DNA of 34,028 nt from Bacteroidales bacterium (GCA_012517605.1 JAAYUS010000240.1:1-34028), one strand, 5' to 3'. Shown: positions 8,483 through 17,318, counted from the stretch's first letter. Notes: generated by a model not told the origin, from the letters alone. Made by a program: numbers and translations.

Positions 8483-10198
8483 ATGAAAAAAATCAGAAGC
8501 TATTTTATCCTTATCCTCGCAGCTGCCTTTCTTGCAAGTTGCAGTGGTCTGAATAAGATGAAAAAAGATGCCGGCGACATCAAGTATGAAGTTACCCCGA
8601 AAGTACTTGAAGCCCATGGCGGAATTGTAAATGTTACAATAAAAGGTACATTTCCGGAAAAGTATTTCAACAAGAAAGCTACTCTTACTGTAACTCCGGT
8701 GCTTACTTATGCTGGTGGAGAAACAGCTTTTGATAAAGTTCAGGTTCTTCAGGGCGAAAAAGTCCAGGCAAATAATAAAGTGATTACCTATACAGGAGGT
8801 GAATTTACCTATACAAGTGCGATCCCTTACAAGGATGCAATGAAGATGTCTGAACTCGTTCTCAGGACAACTGCGGCCATCAACACAAAAAGCCTCGATT
8901 TTGAACCTGTCAAACTTGCTGACGGAGTTATTGCTACTTCAACGCTTGTTGAAATCCATGCCCAGCCAATAATCATGAAGGACAATTATGTCAGAATAGT
9001 ACCTGAATCCAAAATGGCTGACATTAATTATGTTATTAACCAGGCAAACATTCGACCATCTGAAACCAAGGCCGAGGATATTAAAGCCCTAAGGGATTAT
9101 ATTGCAACAGTTAGCACTGATCCTAACCGTCAGCTTAAAGGCACAGTTGTAAGCTCATACGCTTCTCCCGACGGCAAGTTTGATATGAATGAAAAACTCT
9201 CAGGCAAAAGAGGTACCTCAGCCGATAAATTCATAAAGGACGAATTCAAGAAGATCGAAGCAGCTAAAACTGACGGTTTCTTCAGCTCTCTGACCACACC
9301 TGAAGACTGGGAAGGATTCAAGACAGAAGTTGAAAATTCGACCATCCAGGATAAAGATCTTATACTGAGGGTGCTTTCAATGTATTCTGATCCTGATCAG
9401 CGCGAAAAAGAGATCAAGAATATGTCGGCTGCTTACGAAGCTCTGAAAACCGACATTCTTCCCAAACTGAGAAGGTCAAAAATGATTGTCAATGTTGACA
9501 ATATAGGCCGCACTGACGATCAGATACTTGCCCAGATGAGATCCGACGCCAAAGTTCTCAGCCTCGAAGAAATGCTTCATGCAGGTGCTCTTGCAACAGA
9601 TCCCAACGAAAAACTCGCTTTCTACCAGGCAACAGCAGAGAACTTCCCGAAATGCATCCGTGCTCACAATAATGTTGGCGCAACATATCTGAGCCTCGGA
9701 AAAGCTGATGAAGCTCTTGCAGCTCTTGAAAAAGCAAAGGCAATCCAGAATAATGATGTTGTAAAAAACAATGAAGGTTTTGCATATCTTCTGAAAGGCG
9801 ATATGGCAAAAGCCGAAGAGCTTTTCAATTCAATGACAGCAGCTACCCCCGAGTCGAAATGGGGACTTGGTGTTATTGCAATAACAAAAGGTGAATATGA
9901 CAAAGCCGTTAACAACTTTGGCAGTGAGCCATGCTTCAACCTTGCACTGGCCCAGGTTCTGAAGGGTGATGTAAGCAAGGCCAAAGCTACTCTCGACAGC
10001 ATGAAGGAAATGTGCAAATGCGGCAAGCCTTCATATCTTAAAGGTATTGTAGGTGCACGTCTTGATGACAAAACATACATGCTGAACGGTCTGAAGGAAG
10101 CTGTCGGTTTCAAGGCTGACTGGAAGGCATATGCCAAAACTGACCTCGAATTCGCAAAATATTTTGCTGATGATGCCTTCAAGGCAGTAGTTCAGTAA
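8483..10198 (+). CDS. TPR-containing lipoprotein
   Basis: The 571-residue product has a lipoprotein signal peptide ending in LASC (lipidated Cys20). Residues after Cys20 (SGLNKMKKD) are not an acidic surface-export signal, so I infer the periplasmic face of a membrane. Three parts are visible: an N-terminal beta-rich region (about 30-190), a middle region with SSYASPDGKFDMNEKLSGKR around Tyr226 that resembles the first half of OmpA-like peptidoglycan-binding domains, and a C-terminal helical region (about 370-560) with TPR-like repeats such as ATYLSLGKADEALAALEKA and NNEGFAYLLKGDMAKAEELF. Related proteins are frequent in Bacteroidales, but I know no assigned function. A peptidoglycan or envelope-scaffold role is a guess from the architecture. 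A bidirectional terminator follows. Confidence 0.75.
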   Translation: MKKIRSYFILILAAAFLASCSGLNKMKKDAGDIKYEVTPKVLEAHGGIVNVTIKGTFPEKYFNKKATLTVTPVLTYAGGETAFDKVQVLQGEKVQANNKVITYTGGEFTYTSAIPYKDAMKMSELVLRTTAAINTKSLDFEPVKLADGVIATSTLVEIHAQPIIMKDNYVRIVPESKMADINYVINQANIRPSETKAEDIKALRDYIATVSTDPNRQLKGTVVSSYASPDGKFDMNEKLSGKRGTSADKFIKDEFKKIEAAKTDGFFSSLTTPEDWEGFKTEVENSTIQDKDLILRVLSMYSDPDQREKEIKNMSAAYEALKTDILPKLRRSKMIVNVDNIGRTDDQILAQMRSDAKVLSLEEMLHAGALATDPNEKLAFYQATAENFPKCIRAHNNVGATYLSLGKADEALAALEKAKAIQNNDVVKNNEGFAYLLKGDMAKAEELFNSMTAATPESKWGLGVIAITKGEYDKAVNNFGSEPCFNLALAQVLKGDVSKAKATLDSMKEMCKCGKPSYLKGIVGARLDDKTYMLNGLKEAVGFKADWKAYAKTDLEFAKYFADDAFKAVVQ

Positions 10199-10221
10199 AG
10201 GGAAATTTCAATTTACTTCTA

Positions 10222-10253
10222 AAAAAAGGGTCTGATTCAACAGACCCTTTTTT
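10222..10253. terminator. bidirectional terminator between the TPR lipoprotein and trmH-like genes
   Basis: AAAAAAGGGTCTG (10222-10234) pairs perfectly with CAGACCCTTTTTT (10241-10253) around the loop ATTCAA. The A and T tails give a U tract in both directions, as needed between two convergent genes. Confidence 0.88.
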
Positions 10254-10255
10254 AT

Positions 10256-10792
10256 TCATATCTTTTTTTGCCGGGGTTTGTTAAGTTCCCAAAGCACTAT
10301 TCCCGCGCTTACTGCAATATTGAAGGAGTGCTTCGTCCCGAACTGCGGTATCTCAATGCACATGTCGCACATATCTACAATTTTCTGGTCCACACCGTTT
10401 ACTTCATGTCCGAAGACCAGAGCATATTGATGTCCTTCTTCAATTACCACATCCTGCAATGCCACCGAGCCCTCTGCCTGTTCCACTGCCAGTATCCTAA
10501 CTCCCATTGACTTCAGTTCCGTTATCGCGTCGGCAGTTGATCCGTAATAAACCCATTCTACCGATTCGGTCGCCCCGAGCGCTGTCTTTTGAATATCCCG
10601 GTGAGGTGGCCTTGCCGTTATTCCGCATAAGTATATTTTAGGCGTAAGAAAGGCATCTGCCGTCCTGAAAATCGACCCTACATTATTATGGCTCCTGACA
10701 TTATCAAGGACAATGAAAAATGCTGATTTCTCAGCGTTTTTATATTGCTCAATGCTTTTACGGCCAAGCTCTTTATTGAGAAGCTTACGCAT
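10256..10792 (-). CDS. TrmH/SpoU-family RNA 2'-O-methyltransferase
   Basis: SpoU-class enzymes transfer a methyl group from S-adenosylmethionine to a ribose 2'-OH in tRNA or rRNA, using a deep trefoil knot. All three family motifs are present in this 178-residue protein: motif 1 NVRSHNNVGSIFRTAD, motif 2 ALVFGHEVNGVDQ and motif 3 IEIPQFGTKHSFNIAVSAGI. The N-terminus is short and lacks the extra substrate-binding domain of RlmB-like enzymes, so it resembles the compact TrmH/TrmL type. The target nucleotide cannot be read from sequence. It is transcribed away from sucC, which starts 99 bases away on the other strand. Confidence 0.9.
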   Translation of the reverse strand: MRKLLNKELGRKSIEQYKNAEKSAFFIVLDNVRSHNNVGSIFRTADAFLTPKIYLCGITARPPHRDIQKTALGATESVEWVYYGSTADAITELKSMGVRILAVEQAEGSVALQDVVIEEGHQYALVFGHEVNGVDQKIVDMCDMCIEIPQFGTKHSFNIAVSAGIVLWELNKPRQKKI

Positions 10793-10853
10793 CCTTTTTT
10801 ATGCTAAAATAGAGAAAATATCCTTTAAATTTTCTATATTACCCTCCTGTGGC

Positions 10854-10885
10854 TTTGTCCCATTATTATTAATCTGATAAACCTG
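10854..10885 (+). promoter_or_regulatory. possible promoter of sucC with almost no leader
   Basis: TTTG at 10854-10857, 20 bases, then TAAACCTG at 10878-10885 (six of eight matches to TAnnTTTG). The predicted start of transcription falls at about the A of the sucC ATG (10892), which would make the mRNA leaderless. The match is imperfect. Confidence 0.35.
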
Positions 10886-10891
10886 CCCATT

Positions 10892-12085
10892 ATGAACATA
10901 CATGAATTTCAGGGTAAATCAATTCTCAGGTCGTATAATGTTGATATTCAGGAAGGATTTGTTGCTTCAACGGTCGACCAGGCAGTTCTGGTCGCACAGC
11001 AGCTTCAGGAAAAATACAATACCCGGTATTTTGTCGTAAAGGCCCAGGTTCATGCAGGCGGCAGGGGCAAGGGCGGAGGAGTGAAACTGGCTAAATCGGT
11101 TGATGAGGTGGCAATTCTTGCAGGACAGATGCTGGGAATGACACTTGTTACGCCGCAGACTGGTCAGGCCGGCAAAAAAGTAAATAAGATCCTTGTTGCA
11201 GAGGATGTCTTTTACAAGGGGAGGGAGGAACCAAAGGAATTCTATATCAGCATGCTGCTTAACAGGAAGACCAGCAGATATACGGTCATGTACTCCCCTG
11301 AGGGAGGTATGGATATTGAACAGGTGGCAGAGCGCACACCCGGGCTTATATATACTGAGGAGATATCTCCTCTTGCCGGATTACGTCCGTTTCAGGCTCG
11401 CAACATAGCTTTCAGGCTTGGCCTTCAGGGGGAAGCGAATAAAAACATGCAGAAATTCCTGGCTGGTATTTACGAGGCATTTACAGGATGTGATGCCCAG
11501 CTTCTTGAGATAAATCCTGTTTTGAAAACCAGCGATGAGAGAGTCCTTGCCGTTGACTGCAAGATGATTCTTGATGACAATGCCCTTTTCAGACATCCCG
11601 ACCTTGCTGAGATGAGGGATCTCAACGAAGAGGATCCTGTTGAGGTTGAAGCAGGCAAGCATAACCTTAATTATGTTCGTCTCGACGGTAATGTTGGATG
11701 CATGGTCAATGGAGCAGGCCTGGCTATGGCGACAATGGATATAATCAAATTGTCAGGGGGATCTCCGGCAAATTTTCTTGATGTTGGAGGGAGTGCGAAC
11801 GCAGCCACAGTGGAAGCCGGCTTCAGGATAATACTTAAAGATCCTGCTGTTAAAGCCATCCTGATAAATATATTCGGAGGTATCGTAAGATGCGACAGGG
11901 TGGCAAACGGCGTCGTGGAAGCATATAAATCCATCGGGAAAATAAATGTTCCGGTTATTGTCCGCCTTCAGGGTACAAATGCCACAGAAGCAAAGAATAT
12001 AATAGATAATTCAGGCCTGAAGGTCATTTCGGCAGTAAGCTTTGGTGAAGCAGCTGAAAAAGTCCATGAAGCACTGACAGCCTGA
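10892..12085 (+). CDS. sucC: succinyl-CoA ligase (ADP/GDP-forming) beta subunit
   Basis: SucC pairs with SucD to interconvert succinyl-CoA and succinate with nucleotide triphosphate formation in the TCA cycle or in succinate/propionate metabolism. The 397-residue length fits the family. The ATP-grasp domain occupies about 1-240 (MNIHEFQGKSILRSYNV, VVKAQVHAGGRGKGGGVKLA, LLEINPVLKTSDERVLAVDCK) and the ligase-CoA domain about 260-390 (GNVGCMVNGAGLAMATMDII, FLDVGGSANAATV, NIFGGIVRCDRVANG). The GTP or ATP preference cannot be decided here. No sucD follows: the next genes are convergent iron-sulfur proteins. It is thus a monocistronic sucC, and its alpha subunit must be encoded elsewhere. Confidence 0.94.
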   Translation: MNIHEFQGKSILRSYNVDIQEGFVASTVDQAVLVAQQLQEKYNTRYFVVKAQVHAGGRGKGGGVKLAKSVDEVAILAGQMLGMTLVTPQTGQAGKKVNKILVAEDVFYKGREEPKEFYISMLLNRKTSRYTVMYSPEGGMDIEQVAERTPGLIYTEEISPLAGLRPFQARNIAFRLGLQGEANKNMQKFLAGIYEAFTGCDAQLLEINPVLKTSDERVLAVDCKMILDDNALFRHPDLAEMRDLNEEDPVEVEAGKHNLNYVRLDGNVGCMVNGAGLAMATMDIIKLSGGSPANFLDVGGSANAATVEAGFRIILKDPAVKAILINIFGGIVRCDRVANGVVEAYKSIGKINVPVIVRLQGTNATEAKNIIDNSGLKVISAVSFGEAAEKVHEALTA

Positions 12086-12104
12086 TTTTCAGATAAACGC
12101 TTTT

Positions 12105-12296
12105 TTATTTCTTGTGTGAATCATCGCAATACGGCATGTTTGACGAACGGCCGCACCGGCATATATAGACTTCTTCAGGAGTATCTGTCAGATCTCTTTT
12201 GAGATCCTTTAAAATGAAATTACCTGTAATCTTTAAGGGGCCGTCGTCAATCACCTCGATAATGACACCTTTGCTTTTGTTGTCGTTATTTTCCAT
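12105..12296 (-). CDS. small CDGSH-type iron-sulfur protein
   Basis: This 63-residue protein ends in a CDGSH-type cluster motif: Cys46, Cys48, Cys57 and His61 in CRCGRSSNMPYCDDSH. Such motifs bind a redox-active 2Fe-2S cluster through three cysteines and one histidine. The preceding segment VIDDGPLKITGNFIL matches the equivalent part of the upstream protein (MTDGPVVIKGDFRF), so the gene looks like a duplicated copy of that protein's C-terminal domain. It begins 5 bases after the stop of that gene, so both are surely one operon. No signal peptide is seen. The electron partner is unknown. Confidence 0.85.
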   Translation of the reverse strand: MENNDNKSKGVIIEVIDDGPLKITGNFILKDLKRDLTDTPEEVYICRCGRSSNMPYCDDSHKK

Positions 12297-12301
12297 AATT
12301 G

Positions 12302-12838
12302 CTAAATATCTTCAAATCCTATTTTCCTGTGTGTGCCGTCACAAAAAGGCTGATGACCGCTCTGACCGCACCGGCATAATGAAATAATGCCATCCTTCAT
12401 CTCCTTGTCATTATTGCTGTATTTGAACCTGAAATCGCCCTTGATAACAACAGGTCCGTCAGTCATTATTTTAACTGTTACCGGATTGTCAGCGATCTCG
12501 GGCTCTTTCTGACCAACAAGCTCGGGTCTTCTAAAATTAATATGGTTTGTCTGATCAATGCTGACGTTCCCGTTTTTTGATTCATCATTCCATTTCCAGG
12601 TCAGGGCTTCGGTCGGACACATGTTTACAACTTCAATAATCCTGTCAGTTACCGCGCCGTTCAGATCAACCCATGGTCTTCTTCCCGGGTCAAAAACTTC
12701 AATAAGCTCCCTGTAACAATAAGAAGCATGGACACAGGCATCAGGCTTCCAGTATACAGTTATTTCCTTGTTGCTGTATTTCCTGCCGCCGGAAAACTTA
12801 TTCTTGTCACTTTCCATGTTAAAATCATTTGTTCGCAA
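12302..12838 (-). CDS. Fer4_19 (divergent 4Fe-4S mono-cluster) - CDGSH fusion protein
   Basis: The protein (178 aa) joins two iron-sulfur domains. Residues about 27-82 form a Fer4_19-type domain: PDACVHASYCYRELIEVFD, RRPWVDLNG and NMCPTEAL, with Cys35, Cys41 and Cys74 as likely ligands together with a nearby residue such as His37. Residues about 120-172 form a CDGSH domain with Cys155, Cys157, Cys166 and His170 in CRCGQSGHQPFCDGTH. A linker of about 40 residues joins them. The start could also be the Met at residue 8 (12817). This two-cluster layout suggests cytosolic electron transfer or cluster donation. It is the first gene of a two-gene operon with the small CDGSH gene and is divergent from a hybrid sensor kinase 122 bases away. 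Confidence 0.85.
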   Translation of the reverse strand: MRTNDFNMESDKNKFSGGRKYSNKEITVYWKPDACVHASYCYRELIEVFDPGRRPWVDLNGAVTDRIIEVVNMCPTEALTWKWNDESKNGNVSIDQTNHINFRRPELVGQKEPEIADNPVTVKIMTDGPVVIKGDFRFKYSNNDKEMKDGIISLCRCGQSGHQPFCDGTHRKIGFEDI

Positions 12839-12898
12839 TTTAGTACATTTTGTGTAATAAAATATTACCTTCGCAAGGTCAGGTAAAAGGCTTATTTT

Positions 12899-12906
12899 TA
12901 TCTTTG
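12899..12906 (+). promoter_or_regulatory. -7 element upstream of the hybrid histidine kinase
   Basis: TATCTTTG matches TAnnTTTG fully. No convincing -33 box is seen at the right distance. Transcription would start near 12913, leaving about 48 bases of leader. Confidence 0.45.
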
Positions 12907-12960
12907 TCCGATAATTGCTGATCGAAAGTTAATTGGGGTGTGAATCAAAGTGATAGTTAA

Positions 12961-14853
12961 ATGAAAAGGGGTTTTTGGTGGATTATTGCCAGTGCTTCCC
13001 GCCGGTTATCAGTGTTTGTATCCATGCTGTACTTTTCTTTAATGCCCGCTCATGCTTCTTCTGTTCAATCGCATGATACTTTCCAGGCAGTTCCTTCAAT
13101 CGCTTCATCCTTCCTTTCAGTAAATGCTCCGGATTTCATTCCGACCCTAGCCGTCAGCCTTATTGTGATCTTCATTCTTATAATTTACTTTTTGTCAAAA
13201 CTGAGGAAAGCAAACAGGGAATTAAAGGAAAGGAACAAACAGATTGAGGAAATAAACCTGGATCTTCAGAAGGCCAACAGGGACCTGTCAAAACAAAAGG
13301 AGGCAATAACACGCGAATATTCGTATTCGGAGATATTTTACAGGATATTGATACAGTCGGCTGATGACGGAATCTCCTTTTATGACAGGGACTGGAACCT
13401 TAAATTTGCAAACGATGCATTTTACAGGGTAATAGGAATGGATAAGGCTGCTTACGATTCTTCGAACATGGCTGACCTTGTTCACCCGGAGGACAGGATC
13501 TATGAGAAATTAAGGAGAGATGCCCTCCAGTCAAAAGGATTTTTCGAGACAGAACTGAGACTTAAACATGTCGACGGACATTATGTAAACCTATCAACCA
13601 GGTCAGTTACCGTCAAAAATGAGAAAAATGAGATAATCGGAGCTTTGACAATCTCAAGGGATATTACCGCACTTAAAAAAGTCCATGAAGATCTTGTTAA
13701 GGCAAAAGTTGAGGCAGAAGCCGGGAACAGGCTCAAGGCAAGCTTTCTTGCAAATATCTCGCATGAAATAAGAACTCCGCTTAACAGCGTAGTAGGATTC
13801 GCAAATCTTCTGCTGGCGAATGACATAACCAATGAAGTTAAGGAAGAATATATTGAGCATATCAATCACAACAGCGAAAAACTTTTGCAGATTATAGGTG
13901 ATATTATCGACCTTTCAAGGCTTGAAAGTTCACAGATTGAGATCACTTATGAGGAGGCATCGGTCAACAGCATAGTAAATGAAATAGTTGATGAAGCGCG
14001 AAAGATCATTAAGCGGAATGAAAAGTCAATTGTTGTCAACGTGATGAACATGCTCGAGGAAAACGGAGACCTCATCTTTACAGACAGGATCTGGCTGAAA
14101 AGAGTACTTAATCACTTGATGGACAATGCTGTAAAGTTTACCCTCGAAGGTTCCATAAGACTCACATATGCCCGTGAAAACGAAAATCTCGTATTCAGGG
14201 TGAAGGATACCGGTATCGGTATCAACAAGGAAAACCTCGATCATATCTTTGAGGAATTCAGGCAGGAAACAGGCGGCCACCACAGACCTTTCGAAGGACT
14301 GGGTGTAGGTCTTACCCTTGCAAAAGAGGTGGTTGAAAGAATGGGAGGGAAGATCTTTGTACAGTCAGAAAAAGGGGTTGGATCCGAATTCAGTTTTTCA
14401 ATACCTTACCGTCCGGCAGGAGGAAGTACAAAGCTCAAGGCCAGAATGACATCACCTGAAACCCATGGTGTTCAGCCCAACTGGAGCAAGAAAACATGCC
14501 TCCTTGTCGATGATAATAAAGATGTTCTGCTTTATCTTCACAGGGTGCTTTCAGATACCGGAATCAATACGCTTACGGCCCGCTCAGGAATTGAAGCTCT
14601 CGGCCTGGTCAAAGACAATCCGGGAATCGATCTGATACTTCTCGACATGCAGATGCCTGAAATGAACGGAATAGAGGCTACGAGGGAGATCAGGAAAGTC
14701 CGCAAGGACATTCCTATTATTGCTCAGACAGCCTTCATTTTTGAAGATGATAAGGATATTATTCTTGAAGCCGGGTGTGATGCATGTCTCATCAAACCCA
14801 TCAGGAAAGACCATCTCCTTACCGTAATGTCGAGTTTCTTCAAATCTATTTAG
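12961..14853 (+). CDS. membrane hybrid histidine kinase (PAS-HisKA-HATPase-REC)
   Basis: The 630-residue protein has an N-terminal hydrophobic segment (about 15-32, possibly a signal peptide ending near PAHAS), a short exported stretch, and a membrane helix around 61-78 (LAVSLIVIFILIIYFLS). A coiled coil follows (about 80-120), then a PAS domain (about 125-240), HisKA with phosphoacceptor His268 in NISHEIRTPLNS, HATPase with LMDNAVKFT, DTGIGI and GLGVGLTLAKEVVE, and a C-terminal receiver with Asp562 in LLDMQMPEMNG and the KPI lysine near the end. There is no DNA-binding output, so the signal must pass to another protein, or the receiver tunes the kinase. The exported part is only about 30 residues; sensing is more likely by the PAS domain. 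priA follows 28 bases downstream. Confidence 0.92.
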   Translation: MKRGFWWIIASASRRLSVFVSMLYFSLMPAHASSVQSHDTFQAVPSIASSFLSVNAPDFIPTLAVSLIVIFILIIYFLSKLRKANRELKERNKQIEEINLDLQKANRDLSKQKEAITREYSYSEIFYRILIQSADDGISFYDRDWNLKFANDAFYRVIGMDKAAYDSSNMADLVHPEDRIYEKLRRDALQSKGFFETELRLKHVDGHYVNLSTRSVTVKNEKNEIIGALTISRDITALKKVHEDLVKAKVEAEAGNRLKASFLANISHEIRTPLNSVVGFANLLLANDITNEVKEEYIEHINHNSEKLLQIIGDIIDLSRLESSQIEITYEEASVNSIVNEIVDEARKIIKRNEKSIVVNVMNMLEENGDLIFTDRIWLKRVLNHLMDNAVKFTLEGSIRLTYARENENLVFRVKDTGIGINKENLDHIFEEFRQETGGHHRPFEGLGVGLTLAKEVVERMGGKIFVQSEKGVGSEFSFSIPYRPAGGSTKLKARMTSPETHGVQPNWSKKTCLLVDDNKDVLLYLHRVLSDTGINTLTARSGIEALGLVKDNPGIDLILLDMQMPEMNGIEATREIRKVRKDIPIIAQTAFIFEDDKDIILEAGCDACLIKPIRKDHLLTVMSSFFKSI

Positions 14854-14881
14854 CACCTTGTTTTGAATCAGTAGCATAAAG

Positions 14882-17173
14882 ATGATGGACAATCATTTTG
14901 CTGATATTATTTTGCCCCTTGCAGTAAAAGGGACTTTCACCTACGCCATACCTGAGCCGGCAGCCGGAAGCGTTTTTGAAGGCTCAAGGGTCCTTATCCA
15001 ATTTGGAAACAAAAAGCTGTATTCCGGAATCGTAAGCAGGATACACAATATACCACCGACAGGAAGACAAGTCCGGACTATCGAACGCATTCTTGATCCT
15101 TATCCTGTTGTCACCAGCCTGCAGCTTAAATTCTGGTCATGGATCGCCGATTATTACATGTGCAGCCATGGTGAAGTAATGAAAGCTGCCCTGCCGTCAA
15201 GCCTTTGCCTGGAGGGAGTTGCCACAATACCTGTCCCCGAAAAATACAAACCCAGAACAGAGACTTTCGTCAGGCTTGCCTCTGACTTTACCGCCTCTCA
15301 TTTGAACGAAATCCTTGATAAACTTTCAAAGGCTCCGAAACAATATGACCTTCTTGTTGATTATCTGAGATTAAGTGGGTACGTAGAGGGACTGTCCCCA
15401 AATCCGGTACTTAAATCATTACTAATCAGGGAATCACATTCCTCAGTCGCCGCATGTGAGGCTCTGATAAAAAAAAATATCCTGACTGCAGTCTCACTTG
15501 AAACCGGACGGCTGACTGACTGCCTCACAACACCTGAGCCTGTTAAAACCCTGAGCAATGACCAGAATGATGCCCTCGGGTCGATAAGGAAGTGTTTTGC
15601 GGATAAGGATATCGCGCTGCTTTTTGGAGTCACTTCAAGCGGGAAAACGGAAATATATATTCATCTCATTGAAGAACAGCTTAAAAAGGGAAAACAGGTG
15701 CTCTACCTCCTCCCTGAGATATCACTTACAACCCAGATAATTCAGCGTCTTAACCGGCATTTCGGTTCCGTGACCGGTGTCTATCATTCACGCTTCAACA
15801 ACCAGGAAAAGGTTGAGATCTGGAACAGGGTTGCAGGAAGGGGCAACGGGAAAAACTACAGCCTTATTATTGGGGCAAGGTCGGCCCTTTTCCTACCTTT
15901 TACCAATCTCGGACTTATTATAGTCGATGAAGAACAGGATGGATCTTACAAGCAGCATGATCCATCCCCGCGTTACAATGCCCGTGATTCTGCGGCGGTA
16001 CTGGCAGCACTTCACGGGGCTAAAACCATACTTGGATCTGCTTCCCCGTCAATAGAAAGTTATTATAATGCCATCACAGGTAAATACGGACTGGTTGAGC
16101 TGAAACAAAGATATGGCTCAATAAGGCTGCCTGATATAATACTTGCCAACACAAGGGAAGCGTACAGGAAGAAACTCATGGTCTCCCATTTCACACCCCA
16201 GCTTCTTGAAGCAATGGATGAAGCACTGGGAAGGGATGAACAGATAATTTTATTTCAGAACAGAAGGGGATTCAGTCCGTATATCGAATGCCCTGAATGC
16301 GGATGGGTGCCATCGTGCGTTCAGTGTGCCGTAAGCCTGACATATCATAAATCAGAAGGGAGGATGGTGTGCCACTATTGCGGCTTTTCAACTGCCATAC
16401 CTCATCATTGTGAAAACTGCAACTCTACAGGCCTGTTATCAAGAGGTTTCGGGACCGAGAAAATTGAAGATGAGATCAGAATAGTTTTTCCTTCTGCAAG
16501 GGTGGCCAGAATGGACCAGGACACAACCAAAGGGAAAAATTCATTTGACAGATTAATCAGGGCCCTGGAAGAAAAGCAAACAGATATTCTTATAGGGACG
16601 CAAATGATTTCGAAGGGACTTGATATTGAAAATCTGACAGTTGTTGGTATACTTAATGCCGACAATATGCTCAATTTTCCTGATTTCAGGGCTCATGAGC
16701 GCAGTTTCCATATGATGGAACAGGTAAGCGGAAGGGCAGGGCGCAGGCAGAAGATCGGCAAGGTCGTTATTCAGACCTCTGATCCGGACAATAAAATTAT
16801 AAGGCTCGTCGTGAATCATGATTATAAGAATCTTTTCCGCATTCAGGTTGAGGAGAGGAAAGCTTTCAATTACCCGCCTTTCAGCAGAATGATAAAAATA
16901 AGCCTGAAACATAAAGACAGATCTCTTCTCAACGAATTTGCAGAAATTCTCGGCCGCGATCTTAAGAACATTTTCGGGAAAAGAGTCCTCGGGCCCGAAT
17001 ATCCTCTTGTTTCCCGCATCCAGTTATGGTATATAAAAAATATTATCATAAAGCTTGAAAAGGAGAAATCATCGGCAGCATCCAGACAGCTCATAAGAGA
17101 AGCAGTGGAAAGGCTTGAGGGTCAGAAAGGAGCTTCATCATTGAAGATAGCAATAGATGTTGATCCATATTAG
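14882..17173 (+). CDS. priA: primosomal protein N' (replication restart helicase)
   Basis: PriA recognises stalled or collapsed replication forks and reloads the replicative helicase. The 763-residue protein has the N-terminal DNA-binding region (about 1-110, with ILPLAVKGTFTYAIPE), helicase motif I GVTSSGKTEIY with Lys255, motif II DEEQ at 349-352 (the PriA-type DEAH variant), motif Ia LLPEISLTTQI, and the zinc-binding insert made of four CxxC pairs (CPEC, CVQC, CHYC, CENC). Late motifs IGTQMISKGLDIENLTVVGI and EQVSGRAGRRQKIGKVVIQT follow. ATG at 14885 is an equally good start, since the first two codons are both ATG. No separate promoter is evident after the kinase gene. Confidence 0.96.
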   Translation: MMDNHFADIILPLAVKGTFTYAIPEPAAGSVFEGSRVLIQFGNKKLYSGIVSRIHNIPPTGRQVRTIERILDPYPVVTSLQLKFWSWIADYYMCSHGEVMKAALPSSLCLEGVATIPVPEKYKPRTETFVRLASDFTASHLNEILDKLSKAPKQYDLLVDYLRLSGYVEGLSPNPVLKSLLIRESHSSVAACEALIKKNILTAVSLETGRLTDCLTTPEPVKTLSNDQNDALGSIRKCFADKDIALLFGVTSSGKTEIYIHLIEEQLKKGKQVLYLLPEISLTTQIIQRLNRHFGSVTGVYHSRFNNQEKVEIWNRVAGRGNGKNYSLIIGARSALFLPFTNLGLIIVDEEQDGSYKQHDPSPRYNARDSAAVLAALHGAKTILGSASPSIESYYNAITGKYGLVELKQRYGSIRLPDIILANTREAYRKKLMVSHFTPQLLEAMDEALGRDEQIILFQNRRGFSPYIECPECGWVPSCVQCAVSLTYHKSEGRMVCHYCGFSTAIPHHCENCNSTGLLSRGFGTEKIEDEIRIVFPSARVARMDQDTTKGKNSFDRLIRALEEKQTDILIGTQMISKGLDIENLTVVGILNADNMLNFPDFRAHERSFHMMEQVSGRAGRRQKIGKVVIQTSDPDNKIIRLVVNHDYKNLFRIQVEERKAFNYPPFSRMIKISLKHKDRSLLNEFAEILGRDLKNIFGKRVLGPEYPLVSRIQLWYIKNIIIKLEKEKSSAASRQLIREAVERLEGQKGASSLKIAIDVDPY

Positions 17174-17318
17174 GGCAAAAATCAGGAAACTCTGAACAAG
17201 ACTTTGGAGCAATCGTTGCATCTTCTTATGGCTGTTGAAAATATGGTATGAATGATTAATCAGCAGGATAATCCGGATGCATTAAAATGATTATTTTTAA
17301 CGGAATAAAGATTAATAA

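Noticed and set aside
9664-10182. Open frame of 172 codons antisense within the TPR lipoprotein gene
   Set aside because: It mirrors Ala/Lys/Glu-rich codons of the TPR region and would converge into coding DNA. No family features are seen.
17292-17299. TATTTTTA as a -7 box for the DUF6165-GT9 pair
   Set aside because: It matches seven of eight positions, but no -33 TTTG is present at the right spacing in an AT-rich stretch.
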